A stretch of DNA of 64,000 nt from Brevundimonas halotolerans (GCF_003730275.1 NZ_QTTA01000004.1:1-64000); one strand, 5' to 3'; shown: positions 27,930-39,146, numbered from the stretch's first letter. Program-made: numbers and translations. Notes: generated by a model not told the origin, from the letters alone.

Positions 27930-28502
27930 CTAGCGGGTGGCGCCGGGACGCCACTTCACATCATCGGCACCATGGTGGTTGGCACGCCGCCCCGCCACGA
28001 ACAGATGGTCGGACAGCCGGTTCAGATAGCGCAGGGCCGCAGGCGTTACCGCCACGCCGGCCTCGGCCAGACGAACGGCGCACCGCTCGGCCCGCCGGCA
28101 GACCGTGCGGGCCAGATGCAGATGGGTCGACAGCGGCGATCCACCCGGGAGGATGAAGCTGTCGAGCGGCTTCTGGCTCTCGTTCATCCAGTCGATCTCC
28201 TGCTCCAGACGCTCGACCTGGCTGTCGATGATCCGCAGGGCCTCCCATTCCGGGGGTGGGTCCAGCGGCGTGGCCAGATCGGCGCCCAGATCGAACAGCT
28301 CATTCTGGATGCGCGCCAGCATGGCGTCGATCCGGTCGTTCTGGCCCGAGTTCAGCCGGGCGAGGCCGATCACGGCATTCAGTTCGTCGACCGCACCATA
28401 GGCCTCGACCCGCAGATCGGTCTTTGACACCGGCGCGCCATTGGCGAGGCGGGTCTGCCCCTCGTCGCCGGTGCGGGTGTAGATCTTGTTCAGCAGGACC
28501 AT
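27930..28502 (-). CDS. Cob(I)yrinic acid a,c-diamide adenosyltransferase (PduO type)
   Basis: 190 residues from ATG 28502. KIYTRTGDEGQTRLANG is the N-terminal ATP-binding motif of PduO-type ATP:cob(I)alamin adenosyltransferases, and AYGAVDELNAVIGLAR, FILPGGSPLSTHLHLARTVCRRAER and LNRLSDHLFVAGRRAN complete the trimeric helical-bundle family. It makes adenosylcobalamin, for example for methylmalonyl-CoA mutase. It follows the small membrane protein gene after four bases. Confidence 0.94.
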   Translation of the reverse strand: MVLLNKIYTRTGDEGQTRLANGAPVSKTDLRVEAYGAVDELNAVIGLARLNSGQNDRIDAMLARIQNELFDLGADLATPLDPPPEWEALRIIDSQVERLEQEIDWMNESQKPLDSFILPGGSPLSTHLHLARTVCRRAERCAVRLAEAGVAVTPAALRYLNRLSDHLFVAGRRANHHGADDVKWRPGATR

Positions 28503-28506
28503 GGGC

Positions 28507-28713
28507 CTAGCCTCCCTGGGTGGATTTCCACCACATGGCGCCGACCAGCAGCACAACGCCCACGGCCTGCAGGCCGACGCGGACGCGCATCAGATGGTTG
28601 GACTGGCTGCGCGCCGCGTCACCGGGGGTGAACAGGGCCTTCAGCCCGAACCCGAGGGTGATGGCGACCGCGGCGATAGCGATCAGGATCAGAATGTCGA
28701 CGATGTTGCCCAT
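28507..28713 (-). CDS. Small two-helix membrane protein (twin-TM/HIG1-like)
   Basis: 68 residues with two hydrophobic helices (about 3-27 and 46-62) separated by a polar loop ending SNHLMRVRVGLQ. The N-(K/H)LMR-x-RV-x-LQ pattern before the second helix is typical of the alphaproteobacterial twin-transmembrane/HIG1-like proteins, some related to cytochrome oxidase assembly in mitochondria. It precedes the adenosyltransferase on the same transcript. Confidence 0.72.
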   Translation of the reverse strand: MGNIVDILILIAIAAVAITLGFGLKALFTPGDAARSQSNHLMRVRVGLQAVGVVLLVGAMWWKSTQGG

Positions 28714-28780
28714 GCGGGCAAACTAGGCCGCGCGCCCCCGCCTGACCAGAGGGTCGGGCGGGGTGCGGCATCGACGCCGA

Positions 28781-30172
<1,392 letters not shown>

Positions 30173-30228
30173 GGGGGAGCGCTCTTTCGCGGCAAGGGCC
30201 ATCGAGGCCGGTCACGGGTGTGGCCGCC

Positions 30229-30257
30229 GCTATAGACCGCGCGACGCCCCAGGGCAA
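30229..30257 (-). promoter_or_regulatory. Candidate ahcY promoter
   Basis: Minus strand TTGCCC at 30257-30252, 17-base spacer, TATAGC at 30234-30229. It would start transcription about 50 bases before the ahcY ATG and sits immediately inside the palindrome at 30262-30283. Confidence 0.4.
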
Positions 30258-30261
30258 CAAA

Positions 30262-30283
30262 CACATAAGGACATCCTTATATG
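30262..30283. promoter_or_regulatory. Palindromic operator candidate upstream of ahcY
   Basis: ATAAGGA-CA-TCCTTAT at 30265-30280 is a perfect dyad with seven-base arms and extends to ten-base arms with one mismatch (30262-30283). It is AT-rich in a GC-rich setting and lies just upstream of the ahcY -35. An ArsR-type repressor such as the SAH-responsive SahR family is a plausible binder, by analogy only. Confidence 0.55.
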
Positions 30284-30355
30284 CCCGGCTCGTCACCGTG
30301 GCGCTTTCGTGCGAGCGTGCCGGTCCGCGTGCGCTTTGGGAGGACCAATCCGGGC

Positions 30356-31285
30356 ATGGCAACAGGCGCCTTTTCGCGACGAGGGCTGGTTCTGGCGGGT
30401 GCGTCCGGCCTTCTCCTGCCCGGACTGGCCCGGGCCCAGGACCCGGTCGGGGCCGATCCCGACCATTCCGGCCGGGGCGTGGTCGAGGTCGAGATCGACG
30501 GACAGACCGGCCTGCGGTTTGCGCTCGACACCGCTGCCAGCGCCTCGGTTCTGGCCTCGGATATAGTCTCCCGTCTGGGCCTGACGGTCGGCGGCCAGGT
30601 CGATATGCACACCGTGGTGGGGGTTGAGCGCGTGCCCTGGGTCCGGGCCGGGCATATCCGCAGCGGCGCCCTGAACCGACGCGATCCCCGGCTGGCCATC
30701 GGGGACCGGCGCGGCATGCTGGGGCTGGACGGCCTGCTGGGGCTGGACCTGCTGGCCGGACATCGGCTGGAATTCCGCTTCCGGGGGCGTCACCGGGCCA
30801 CGATCGGTCGCCCCCGTATTGAGGAGCAGGGCTTTCTGGCGGCCGAGCGTCCCCGGGTGCGTTTTGCCCCGCCGGTGGTGCGCGAACCGGACGGCGTGGC
30901 GGAGCGACTGATGATCGTGGATGCCCGGGTGCGCGGCGTCAGGGTCCCGGCCGTGATCGACACCGGGGCCGAGGTCAGCCTGATCAACCCCGTTCTGGCC
31001 GAAGCCGCCGACGCTCGCGACCTGATCCTTCGCAATTCCGCCACCGCACAGGCCGTCCAGTCACCCACAGGACGGGCCGCCGCCGCCCGGCCCATGATCA
31101 TAGACGCCCTCCGGCTGGGCGACATGGTACTGGACCGGCTGGGGGTGCTGATGGGCGACTTCCACATCTTCCGGCATCTGGGCCTGGCGGACCAGCCGGC
31201 CATGCTGCTGGGTGTTGATGTGCTGGGGGTCTTCAGCCGGGTGGTGATGGACCTCAGGGATGGCGAATTGCTGATGGAGATCTGA
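30356..31285 (+). CDS. Retropepsin-like aspartyl protease family protein
   Basis: 309 residues from ATG 30356, with GGGAGGA at 30338-30344. The N-terminus [22 protein letters not shown] resembles a twin-arginine-type export signal. Two retropepsin-like motifs are seen: [14 protein letters not shown] in the first half and [13 protein letters not shown] in the second, each followed by a flap-like GLD/LLGVD strand. The first has DTA where DTG is usual. This suggests a fused two-lobe periplasmic aspartyl protease; activity is unproven. Confidence 0.8.
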   Translation: MATGAFSRRGLVLAGASGLLLPGLARAQDPVGADPDHSGRGVVEVEIDGQTGLRFALDTAASASVLASDIVSRLGLTVGGQVDMHTVVGVERVPWVRAGHIRSGALNRRDPRLAIGDRRGMLGLDGLLGLDLLAGHRLEFRFRGRHRATIGRPRIEEQGFLAAERPRVRFAPPVVREPDGVAERLMIVDARVRGVRVPAVIDTGAEVSLINPVLAEAADARDLILRNSATAQAVQSPTGRAAAARPMIIDALRLGDMVLDRLGVLMGDFHIFRHLGLADQPAMLLGVDVLGVFSRVVMDLRDGELLMEI

Positions 31286-31329
31286 GCGCAGGGCTTGCCC
31301 CGGCGCGACGGTCATCGCATCAAGCGCCC

Positions 31330-32334
31330 ATGACCCGTGATCTCGCCACCCCCCGCCATGACTGGACCCTCGCCGAGGTAGAGGCCCTGTTCGAACAGCC
31401 CTTCATGGAGCTGGTGTTCCAGGCCGCTGAGGTGCACCGCCGGACCTTCGACCCCTCCGAGGTCCAGCTCAGCCGCCTGCTGTCGATCAAGACCGGCGGC
31501 TGCGCCGAGAACTGCGGCTATTGCTCGCAGTCGGCCAGTTTCGACACGGGGCTGAAGGCCGAAAAGCTGATGGACACCCAGGCCGTGCTGGCCGAGGCCA
31601 TGGCGGCGAAGGCTGGCGGCGCCGACCGGTTCTGCATGGGCGCCGCCTGGCGCGAGCTGAAGGATCGCGACACGCCCAAATTGGCGGCCATGATTTCGGG
31701 CGTGAAGGCGCTGGGCCTCGAGACCTGTGCCACGCTGGGCATGCTGACCGCCGATCAGGCCCGTCAGCTCAAGGACGCCGGGCTCGACTATTACAACCAC
31801 AACCTCGACACCGGACCCGACTATTACGCCGATGTCGTCACCACCCGGACGTATCAGGATCGGCTGGATACGCTCAAGCACGTGCGGGATGCGGGCATGA
31901 GCACCTGCTGTGGCGGCATTGTCGGCATGGGTGAGGCGCGGCGCGACCGCGCGGGCCTGCTGCACGCCCTGGCCACCCTGCCCGCCCATCCGGACAGCCT
32001 GCCGGTCAATGCCCTGGTGCCCGTGGCGGGCACGCCGCTGGGCGATCAGGTCAAGCGCGAGGGCGAAATCGATCCGATCGAATTTGTCCGCACCGTCGCC
32101 GTCGCCCGCATCGTCTGCCCCCGGTCGATGGTGCGCCTGTCGGCCGGCCGTGAGGCGATGAGCCCGGAAATGCAGGCCCTGTGCTTCCTCGCCGGCGCCA
32201 ACTCCATCTTCGTCGGCGACCGTCTGCTGACCACCGCCAACCCCGCTGCCGACGCCGACACCCGCCTGTTCGCGAAACTGGACCTGAGACCCATGGTCAC
32301 GGATCGTCCCCAGGCGGTCGAGAGCGCGGCGTAA
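31330..32334 (+). CDS. bioB: Biotin synthase
   Basis: 334 residues. Radical SAM cysteines C58, C62, C65 in [14 protein letters not shown]; the barrel carries [33 protein letters not shown] (YNHN signature), [10 protein letters not shown] and [17 protein letters not shown], and ISAGRE-like [30 protein letters not shown] near the end. BioB inserts sulfur into dethiobiotin. No other bio genes are in the window; the aspartyl protease ends 44 bases upstream. Confidence 0.97.
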   Translation: MTRDLATPRHDWTLAEVEALFEQPFMELVFQAAEVHRRTFDPSEVQLSRLLSIKTGGCAENCGYCSQSASFDTGLKAEKLMDTQAVLAEAMAAKAGGADRFCMGAAWRELKDRDTPKLAAMISGVKALGLETCATLGMLTADQARQLKDAGLDYYNHNLDTGPDYYADVVTTRTYQDRLDTLKHVRDAGMSTCCGGIVGMGEARRDRAGLLHALATLPAHPDSLPVNALVPVAGTPLGDQVKREGEIDPIEFVRTVAVARIVCPRSMVRLSAGREAMSPEMQALCFLAGANSIFVGDRLLTTANPAADADTRLFAKLDLRPMVTDRPQAVESAA

Positions 32335-32391
32335 CCGGCCCTTAAGCCCGGCGCGTTAGGTCTCTGCCGACGGCAGTTTCGGGAGAGGCCC

Positions 32392-32739
32392 ATGACCGGT
32401 GGCGGTGGCGGTGGCGGTGGCGGCGGTGCGGCGCGACAGACCTATATCCAGATCGGCACCTCGACGGCGAACTTCAGCCGGGCGGGCGGACGACGCGGCG
32501 TCCTGACCGTCGAGACCGGGCTGGACGTCGCCGATGCCGACCTTTTCGTCCGCGCCGGCCAGTCCGCGCCGCGGCTGAGGGCCGCCTATAATCAGGTGAT
32601 TTCCCGCGTGGCCGCCAGCCTGCGCGGTGACGCCCCACCCGATGTCGAACGGCTGGCGCGCGAGCTTCAGGCCGCCACCGACCAGACCCTCGGTCGGTCC
32701 GGCGCCCGCTTCCTGCTGGGCACGGTGATGGCCTTCTGA
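32392..32739 (+). CDS. Hypothetical protein with polyglycine N-terminus
   Basis: 115 residues, GGGAGAGG just before ATG. After a run of ten glycines comes TYIQIGTSTANFSRAGGRRGVLTVETGLDV and a helical RLRAAYNQVISRVAASLRG ... ATDQTLGRSGARFLLGTVM. The body resembles proteins annotated as Tat-signal or FliL-C-like in Caulobacter relatives, but here no signal peptide precedes the glycine run, and codons upstream run back to the bioB stop without an alternative start. Function unknown. Confidence 0.7.
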   Translation: MTGGGGGGGGGGAARQTYIQIGTSTANFSRAGGRRGVLTVETGLDVADADLFVRAGQSAPRLRAAYNQVISRVAASLRGDAPPDVERLARELQAATDQTLGRSGARFLLGTVMAF

Positions 32740-32746
32740 GGACGGC

Positions 32747-33721
32747 TCAGTCCTTCGTCGGATCGCCCTGGGCGTCGTCGCCATAGGTCAGGGCGAGGAA
32801 GACGTCTTCCAGATCGGGGTCCTCGGTCGAGATGTCGGCGATGGTGACGCCCGCCGCACGGACCGCAGCCAGCACCTGTTCTACCGAAGAGCGCCCCTTG
32901 CGATAGGTGACCGAGAAGGCGCCCCCCGACCGGGGCGTGACCTCAAAGCCCTCCAGCACCGGCGGGGTCGCCATCGGTGTCTCGGGCGACACCACGACAT
33001 TGCGGGTGTCCAGCCGCCGCAGCAGCTGCGGCGTGGGCTCGCAGGCCACCACCTGGCCCCGGTTGACGATGGCGATGGTGTCGCAGAGCTCCTGCGCCTC
33101 TTCCAGATAGTGGGTGGTCAGCAGGATGGTCACGCCCTCGGCGTTCAGGCGGCGCACATATTCCCACAGCTGGCGGCGCAGTTCGACGTCGACCCCGGCC
33201 GTCGGCTCGTCGAGGATCAGCACCGGCGGGGCGTGGACCAGAGCCTTGGCTACCATCAGTCGCCGCTTCATGCCGCCTGACAGGGCGCGGACATAGGCAT
33301 TGGCCTTGTCCGACAGGCCCAGCGCGGCCAGCAAGGCGTCGGAGCGACGTTCATCGGCCGGCACGCCATAGAAGCCGGCCTGGACTTCCAGCGACTCGCG
33401 CGGCGTGAAGAAGACGTCGGCGACAATTTCCTGCGGCACGACACCCAGGGCGGCGCGGGCGTCGCGCGGCCGGGTGTCGATGTCCCGGCCCCAGATCGAC
33501 ACCTCGCCCGAGGTCTTCTTCACCACGCCCGCCAGAATATTGATCAGCGTCGACTTTCCGGCACCGTTCGGCCCCAGCAGGCCGAACATGGTGCCGCGGG
33601 GGATGTCCAGATCAATGCCCTTCAGCGCCTCCTTGGGCGGGGCCTTCTTCGAGCCCGCATAGGTCTTGGTCAGCCCACGGATGCGGATGGCGGAGTCGGG
33701 CAGCGAGGAGGCAGCGGTCAT
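32747..33721 (-). CDS. ABC transporter ATP-binding protein (orphan)
   Basis: 324 residues. Walker A LLGPNGAGKSTLINI, Q-loop VVPQEIVADV, signature LSGGMKRRLMVAKAL, Walker B VLILDEPTAGVD and H-loop LLTTHYLEEAQELC are all intact. A C-terminal extension (about 245-315) is of the type found in drug/polysaccharide or Nod-like exporters (DRA/CcmA-like). No permease gene adjoins it on either side, so its membrane partner must be elsewhere. Confidence 0.9.
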   Translation of the reverse strand: MTAASSLPDSAIRIRGLTKTYAGSKKAPPKEALKGIDLDIPRGTMFGLLGPNGAGKSTLINILAGVVKKTSGEVSIWGRDIDTRPRDARAALGVVPQEIVADVFFTPRESLEVQAGFYGVPADERRSDALLAALGLSDKANAYVRALSGGMKRRLMVAKALVHAPPVLILDEPTAGVDVELRRQLWEYVRRLNAEGVTILLTTHYLEEAQELCDTIAIVNRGQVVACEPTPQLLRRLDTRNVVVSPETPMATPPVLEGFEVTPRSGGAFSVTYRKGRSSVEQVLAAVRAAGVTIADISTEDPDLEDVFLALTYGDDAQGDPTKD

Positions 33722-33814
33722 GGGGTTCCGAATACAGGATCAGGCGTTTGACGCCGGTGGGCGCGCCGCATAGGTATGCCTCGCTCGCCTCCGCGCCAAG
33801 CTCAGGGTTCAGAA

Positions 33815-34063
33815 ATGCCGCCGCGTCATCCCGTTCCTGCCCCCGGTTCCGCCGAATTGGCCCCCGAGGAAATCCCCGTCATGCAGCACCGGGTCGCCTG
33901 TGACGGTGGCGGGGGGGCGCTGGGCCATCCGCTGGTCTATATGGAGATCGGCGACGGCGGCGCGGTCGACTGTGGCTATTGCGACCGGCGGTTTGTGCTG
34001 GTGGCCGATCTGGCCCAGGACAACGAATATCGCGACCCGGCCCCACGCCACGACGCGCACTAG
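33815..34063 (+). CDS. Zinc-finger (CHCC) domain protein
   Basis: 82 residues from ATG 33815 (an upstream ATG at 33776 adds 13 residues, and M at 33881 is also possible). The C-terminal half has VACDGGGGALGHPLVYMEI and AVDCGYCDRRFVL: a Cys-His-Cys-Cys zinc site of the family related to the mitochondrial complex I subunit NDUFS6. Bacterial members are short and probably bind zinc in complex I assembly. Confidence 0.82.
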   Translation: MPPRHPVPAPGSAELAPEEIPVMQHRVACDGGGGALGHPLVYMEIGDGGAVDCGYCDRRFVLVADLAQDNEYRDPAPRHDAH

Positions 34064-34177
34064 GACGGGGGCCTACTAAAGCCCCGCCACGCCCGTTACG
34101 CGAATTGACCCCCCGGACGATCAAGAGGCCTCTAGAAGACCCCTATCCTGCTTCCTCCCCCGAACCGGCTGGACCGT

Positions 34178-34618
34178 ATGCGCTATCTTCACACCATGGT
34201 CCGGGTCTCTGACCTGGACGCCTCGCTTCGCTTCTGGTGCGATCATCTGGGCCTGAGCGAAGTCCGCCGCATGGACCATGAGGCCGGGCGGTTCACCCTG
34301 ATCTTTCTGGCGGCGCCAAAGGATCTGGACCGGTCCGCCGCTAACCGGTCGCCCGAGCTGGAACTGACCTACAACTGGGATCCGGAAACCTACACCGGCG
34401 GGCGCAATTTCGGCCACCTCGCCTATAAGGTCGATGACATCCACGCCACCTGCCAACGGCTGATGGACGCCGGTATCACCATCAATCGGCCGCCGCGCGA
34501 CGGGCGGATGGCCTTTGTCCGCTCGCCGGACGGCATCTCCATCGAGCTACTGCAGGAGGGCGAGGCCCTGACCCCGGCCGAGCCCTGGATCTCCATGCCG
34601 AACGAGGGCAGCTGGTGA
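34178..34618 (+). CDS. Glyoxalase I-type lactoylglutathione lyase
   Basis: 146 residues. Two beta-alpha-beta-beta-beta units: [26 protein letters not shown] with the first metal histidine, [29 protein letters not shown] with a second glutamate/histidine pair, and [13 protein letters not shown] with the last glutamate. The pattern matches nickel-type GloA of Alphaproteobacteria, which detoxifies methylglyoxal through glutathione. The following gene overlaps by four bases (GTGA). Confidence 0.9.
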   Translation: MRYLHTMVRVSDLDASLRFWCDHLGLSEVRRMDHEAGRFTLIFLAAPKDLDRSAANRSPELELTYNWDPETYTGGRNFGHLAYKVDDIHATCQRLMDAGITINRPPRDGRMAFVRSPDGISIELLQEGEALTPAEPWISMPNEGSW

Positions 34619-35226
34619 GGGCGCCGCTCGCCATCGGCCTGATGGCGCTGACCCTTGCGGCCTGTGCCTCGACCACCGAGACCAATCCGGGACGCACGGC
34701 CACCGAACAGTTGCTGGTGGCGCGCGCCACTGATGCCGCCGTCGATGGTCTGCGCCTGCCGGTCCCGCCGGGAACCCGCGTGTTCGTCGATGACACCTAT
34801 TTCCGGGCCGAGAGCGCCCCCTATGCCGTCAGCGCCATTCGCGGGGCCGTGCTTCAGGCCGGCTATCCCCTCGCCCGCACCCGGGACGACGCGGACGCCA
34901 TCTTCGAGATCCGCGCCGGGGCCTTGTCGCTGGAGCAGATGCGTCGGGTGTTCGGCATCCCGGCCGTGCGTCTGCCGATCAATGACACCTTCAATGTCGT
35001 CTCGGTTCCCGAGCTGTCGGTTTACAGCCGCCGCGACCGGGTCGGCGTCGCTGAATTCTCGGGCTTTGTCTATGACGCAAAGACCGGCCAGGCGCTGGGG
35101 GCCATCGTGCCCATGACCGGCCAGTTCCGCATCCGCAGCCACCAGATGCTGATGATCTTTGCCTGGGGTCAGCAGCGGCTGGACCCGGGTGATCGGGAGC
35201 CCGGCGACAGCTGGTTCCAGTTCTGA
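34615..35226 (+). CDS. Predicted lipoprotein, unknown function
   Basis: 203 residues from GTG 34615. [17 protein letters not shown] gives a lipobox with C17. The mature part starts [28 protein letters not shown] and alternates short strands ([42 protein letters not shown]), as in small outer-membrane assembly-type lipoproteins. I do not recognise a named family with confidence. Start overlaps the glyoxalase stop. Confidence 0.72.
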   Translation: MRAPLAIGLMALTLAACASTTETNPGRTATEQLLVARATDAAVDGLRLPVPPGTRVFVDDTYFRAESAPYAVSAIRGAVLQAGYPLARTRDDADAIFEIRAGALSLEQMRRVFGIPAVRLPINDTFNVVSVPELSVYSRRDRVGVAEFSGFVYDAKTGQALGAIVPMTGQFRIRSHQMLMIFAWGQQRLDPGDREPGDSWFQF

Positions 35227-35283
35227 CGACGGCCACAGTGCTTCGCGGCTGACGGACGCGCCGGACCCCTCTATGGTCGCGCC

Positions 35284-38178
35284 ATGAGCGACTCCGCCCC
35301 CTCCGAATCTGGCACCCCCGACCCGAGCGGCGACGTCCGCCTGTGGCTGATCGATGCCTCGGCCTATATCTTTCGTGCCTATCACGCCCTGCCGCCGCTG
35401 ACGCGCAAGTCGGACGGCCTGCCGGTCGGCGCCGTCCAGGGCTATTGCAACATGCTGTGGAAGCTGTTGCGCGAGATGAAGGGCGAGGGCGGACCGACCC
35501 ACCTGGCCGCCATTTTCGACCATTCGGAAAAGACCTTCCGGAATGATCTGTATGCGGACTACAAGGCCCACCGCCCCCCGGCGCCGGAGGATCTGGTACC
35601 GCAGTTCTCCTTGGTCCGCGAGGCCACGGCGGCCTTTGGCGTCCACTGTGTCGAACTGCCCGGTTATGAGGCCGACGACCTGATCGCCACCTATGCCTGC
35701 AAGGCCCGCGATGCCGGGGGTGAGACCGTCATCGTCTCGTCGGACAAGGACCTGATGCAGCTGATCGGCGGCGGCGTCGTCATGTGGGACCCGATGAAGG
35801 ACCGCGTGCTGGCCAAAGACGCCGTCATGGAAAAGTTCGGCGTGACGCCGGACAAGATGATCGACCTTCAGGCCCTTGTCGGCGACAGCGTCGACAATGT
35901 GCCGGGCGCGCCGGGCATCGGACCCAAGACCGCCGCCCAGCTGTTGGGCGAATATGGTGACCTCGACACCCTTCTCGCCCGGGCGGGCGAGATCAAACAG
36001 CCCAAGCGCCGCGAGACCCTGCAGATCCATGCCGATCAGATCCGTTTGAGCCGCCAGCTCGTGACCCTGATCTGCGATGCGCCTGCCCCCGAGCCGATTG
36101 CCGACTTTGCCGTTCGCGATCCGGACTCGGCGACCCTGGCGGCCTTTCTCGAAAAGATGGAGTTCCGGTCGCTGGCGCGGCGGGTCGGGGACGGCAAGGC
36201 CACACCGCTTGAACCCGCACCCAATGGTCGGCCCAGAGCCCTGAACGCCCCGGTCGCCGCCCCACGCCATGCGCCCAGGCCTGCAACCGAACTGACGGTC
36301 CCCGAGACGTTCGACACCACAGCGTACGCCTGTGTCCGGACGATCGATGAACTCAAACGCTGGATCGCGCGCGCCACCGAGGCCGGCGTGGTCGCCTTCG
36401 ACACCGAGACGGATGCCCTGTCCTCCAGCCACGCGGGCCTGTGCGGCCTGTCGCTGGCGGTGGCGCCCGGTGACGCCTGCTACGTGCCCCTGACGCATGA
36501 GGCCGAGCCCCGCGCCCAGTCGGGCGGGCTGGACTTCGACGGCGAGACCCCGCCCGAGGCCATCGACCAGATCCCGATGGATCAGGCTCTCGCCCTGCTG
36601 AAGCCCCTGCTGGAAAACCCTGCGGTCCTGAAGGTTGGCCAGAACATCAAATACGATCTGGCCGTCATGGCCCGGCACGACATCACCGTCGGTCCGATCG
36701 ATGACACCATGCTGATCTCCTATGTGCTGGAGGGCGGTGTGCACGGGCACGGGATGGACGAACTATCCCGCCTGCATCTGGGCCATGAGCCGATTCCGTT
36801 CAAATCCGTGTGCGGCACCGGCAAATCGCAGAAGAGCTTCCGCCACGTGGCGCTGGAACCCGCCACGGCCTATGCGGCCGAAGACGCCGATGTGACCTTG
36901 CGCCTGTGGCGGCTGCTGAAGCCGCAACTGGCCGAGGAACGACTGGTCACCGTCTATGAGACGCTGGAGCGCGGCATGCCCGCCGTTCTGGCGCAGATGG
37001 AACTGACCGGTATCCGCGTCGATCCCGACCGTCTGAAGCGTCTGTCGTCCGAGTTCGGACTCAAGATGGCCGAGCTGGAAACCCGTGCCCATGAGGTCGC
37101 CGGCCGGCCCTTCAATATAGCCAGCCCGCGCCAGATCGGCGAGATCATGTTCGGGGAGATGGACCTGCCCGGCGGCAAGAAGACCGCCTCGGGACAATGG
37201 GGCACGGACGCCGCCATGCTGGAGACCCTGGCCGAGAGCCATGAGCTGCCGCGCGTCATTCTGGACTGGCGCCAGTTGGCCAAGCTGAAGGGCACCTATA
37301 CCGACGCCCTTACCGAGGCGGCGGACAAGACCAGCTTCCGTGTGCACACCTCCTATCAGCTGGCGGCTGCCTCGACCGGGCGACTGGCCAGCTCGGACCC
37401 GAACCTTCAGAACATCCCGATCCGGACCGAGACGGGGCGTCAGATCCGTCAGGCCTTCATCGCCTCACCCGGACAGGTGCTGATCAGTGCCGACTACAGC
37501 CAGATTGAGCTGCGCATCCTGGCCCACATCGGCGACATCCCCGAACTGAAAGCCGCCTTCAAGGCCGGCCTCGACATTCACGCGGCGACCGCCTCGGAAA
37601 TGTTCGGCGTGCCGATCGAGGGCATGTCGTCGGAGACCCGCCGGCGCGCCAAGGCCATCAATTTCGGCATCATCTACGGCATCTCGGCCTTTGGTCTGGC
37701 CGCCCAGCTGGGCATCCATAACAGCGAGGCCGGGGCCTATATCAAGACCTACTTCGAGCGCTTCCCCGGCATCCGGACCTATATGGATCGCATCAAGGGC
37801 GAGGTGAAACAGGCGGGCTTCGTCACCACCCTGTTCGGCCGCAAGATCCACATTCCAGCGATTCATTCGAAGTCGGGGGCCGAGCGGCAGTTCGGCGAGC
37901 GGGCGGCCATCAATGCCCCGATCCAGGGCACAGCGGCCGATATCATCCGGCGCGCCATGATGCGGATGCCGGACGCCCTCGCGGCTGAGGGTCTGGAGAC
38001 CCGCATGCTGCTGCAGGTGCACGACGAACTGGTGTTCGAAGCGCCCGAGGCCGAGGCGGATCGCGCCATCGCTATCATCCGCCGGATCATGGAAGCGGCG
38101 GCCGAGCCGGCGATCTCGCTGAGCGTGCCTTTGGTGGTCGATGCCCGCGCGGCTTCAAACTGGGATGACGCCCACTAG
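35284..38178 (+). CDS. polA: DNA polymerase I
   Basis: 964 residues with all three domains. 5'-3' exonuclease (about 15-300): WLIDASAYIFRAYHALPP and VQALVGDSVDNVPGAPGIGPKTA. 3'-5' exonuclease (about 345-545) with catalytic VAFDTETDALSS, NIKYDLAVM and YAAEDADVTLRL, so proofreading should be intact. Polymerase (about 580-964): motif A ISADYSQIELRIL, motif B RRAKAINFGIIYGIS, motif C LQVHDELVFEAP. The stop overlaps, tail to tail, the antiporter stop on the other strand. Confidence 0.98.
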   Translation: MSDSAPSESGTPDPSGDVRLWLIDASAYIFRAYHALPPLTRKSDGLPVGAVQGYCNMLWKLLREMKGEGGPTHLAAIFDHSEKTFRNDLYADYKAHRPPAPEDLVPQFSLVREATAAFGVHCVELPGYEADDLIATYACKARDAGGETVIVSSDKDLMQLIGGGVVMWDPMKDRVLAKDAVMEKFGVTPDKMIDLQALVGDSVDNVPGAPGIGPKTAAQLLGEYGDLDTLLARAGEIKQPKRRETLQIHADQIRLSRQLVTLICDAPAPEPIADFAVRDPDSATLAAFLEKMEFRSLARRVGDGKATPLEPAPNGRPRALNAPVAAPRHAPRPATELTVPETFDTTAYACVRTIDELKRWIARATEAGVVAFDTETDALSSSHAGLCGLSLAVAPGDACYVPLTHEAEPRAQSGGLDFDGETPPEAIDQIPMDQALALLKPLLENPAVLKVGQNIKYDLAVMARHDITVGPIDDTMLISYVLEGGVHGHGMDELSRLHLGHEPIPFKSVCGTGKSQKSFRHVALEPATAYAAEDADVTLRLWRLLKPQLAEERLVTVYETLERGMPAVLAQMELTGIRVDPDRLKRLSSEFGLKMAELETRAHEVAGRPFNIASPRQIGEIMFGEMDLPGGKKTASGQWGTDAAMLETLAESHELPRVILDWRQLAKLKGTYTDALTEAADKTSFRVHTSYQLAAASTGRLASSDPNLQNIPIRTETGRQIRQAFIASPGQVLISADYSQIELRILAHIGDIPELKAAFKAGLDIHAATASEMFGVPIEGMSSETRRRAKAINFGIIYGISAFGLAAQLGIHNSEAGAYIKTYFERFPGIRTYMDRIKGEVKQAGFVTTLFGRKIHIPAIHSKSGAERQFGERAAINAPIQGTAADIIRRAMMRMPDALAAEGLETRMLLQVHDELVFEAPEAEADRAIAIIRRIMEAAAEPAISLSVPLVVDARAASNWDDAH

Positions 38179-39146
38179 CCAAAGGGCAGCAGGTCGCGGG
38201 CCAGCCAACCCAGATACACCGCGTATGCGAGCAGCAGGGCCAGGCCCTCCAGCCGGACGATTCGCATACCCGTCCGTACGAACAGCACGACCAGCGCGGT
38301 GGCGGCCACCATCACCCAGATGTCGAGGCGGATGATCTCGGGCGGCACCCGGATCGGCGCGACCAGGGCCGTGATCCCGAGAATGCCCAGCACATTGTAG
38401 ATGTTCGAGCCGATGATATTGCCCAGCGCCACGTCGGAATGCCGCCGGAAGGCGGCAACGGCCGAGGTCACCAGCTCGGGCAGCGACGTTCCCACCGCCA
38501 CCACCGTCAGGCCGATGATCGTGTCCGAGACCCCGATATCGCGGGCGACGACTATGGCATTGTCGACCAGCAGGCGCGCCCCCCCGACGGTCAGCAGGAT
38601 GCCGATGACGGCCAGCCCCAGACCCGACCAGACGCCCCCGCGGGCATCCGGGGCATCCTCGGTCAGATGCTCGTATTTACGGGCCTCGCGGTCCCGATGG
38701 CGCCGCTCTCCCATCCAGGCCCAGAGCAGATAGACGGCCAGTCCCGCCAGCATGGCCAGACCCCAACGGTAGTCAATCGTGCCGGCGATCACGGCGATGA
38801 CGCACAGGGCTGTCGAAGCGATCAACACCCAGCCGTCCCGCCGGAAGGCGTCCCGGTCGACAGCAATGGGCGAAATCAGCGCGGCGACGCCAAGGATCAG
38901 AAGAATATTGGCCGTATTCGATCCAATGACATTCCCCATGGCGATTCCGGGCGAGCCCGCCAGCACCGCGGTCAGGCTGGTCACCAGCTCCGGCGCCGAA
39001 GTGCCCATGCCGACCAGGGTCAGGCCGATCAACAGGGGCGAAACGCCCAGACTGCGGGCGGCCGTCGTCGCGCCCCGCACCAGCGTGTCGCCCCCGGCGA
39101 CCAGGAGCACAAGCCCCAGCGCCAACAGGCCATAGGTCATGGTCAT
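38175..39146 (-). CDS. Calcium/sodium antiporter (CaCA family)
   Basis: 323 residues with ten or so membrane segments. The two inverted alpha-repeats characteristic of the family are VGMGTSAPELVTSLTAVL ... GNVIGSNTANILLILG and VAVGTSLPELVTSAVAAF ... GNIIGSNIYNVLGILG, each with the ion-binding GTS-PE and GSN motifs. This is the YrbG type of K+-independent exchanger. Convergent with polA; divergent from the flavoprotein gene. Confidence 0.95.
   Translation of the reverse strand: MTMTYGLLALGLVLLVAGGDTLVRGATTAARSLGVSPLLIGLTLVGMGTSAPELVTSLTAVLAGSPGIAMGNVIGSNTANILLILGVAALISPIAVDRDAFRRDGWVLIASTALCVIAVIAGTIDYRWGLAMLAGLAVYLLWAWMGERRHRDREARKYEHLTEDAPDARGGVWSGLGLAVIGILLTVGGARLLVDNAIVVARDIGVSDTIIGLTVVAVGTSLPELVTSAVAAFRRHSDVALGNIIGSNIYNVLGILGITALVAPIRVPPEIIRLDIWVMVAATALVVLFVRTGMRIVRLEGLALLLAYAVYLGWLARDLLPFG

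Noticed and set aside
34080..34177. Promoter with TTGACC at about 34105
   Set aside because: No acceptable -10 hexamer occurs at 16-18 bases; the nearest candidate TCTAGA is about 20 bases away.
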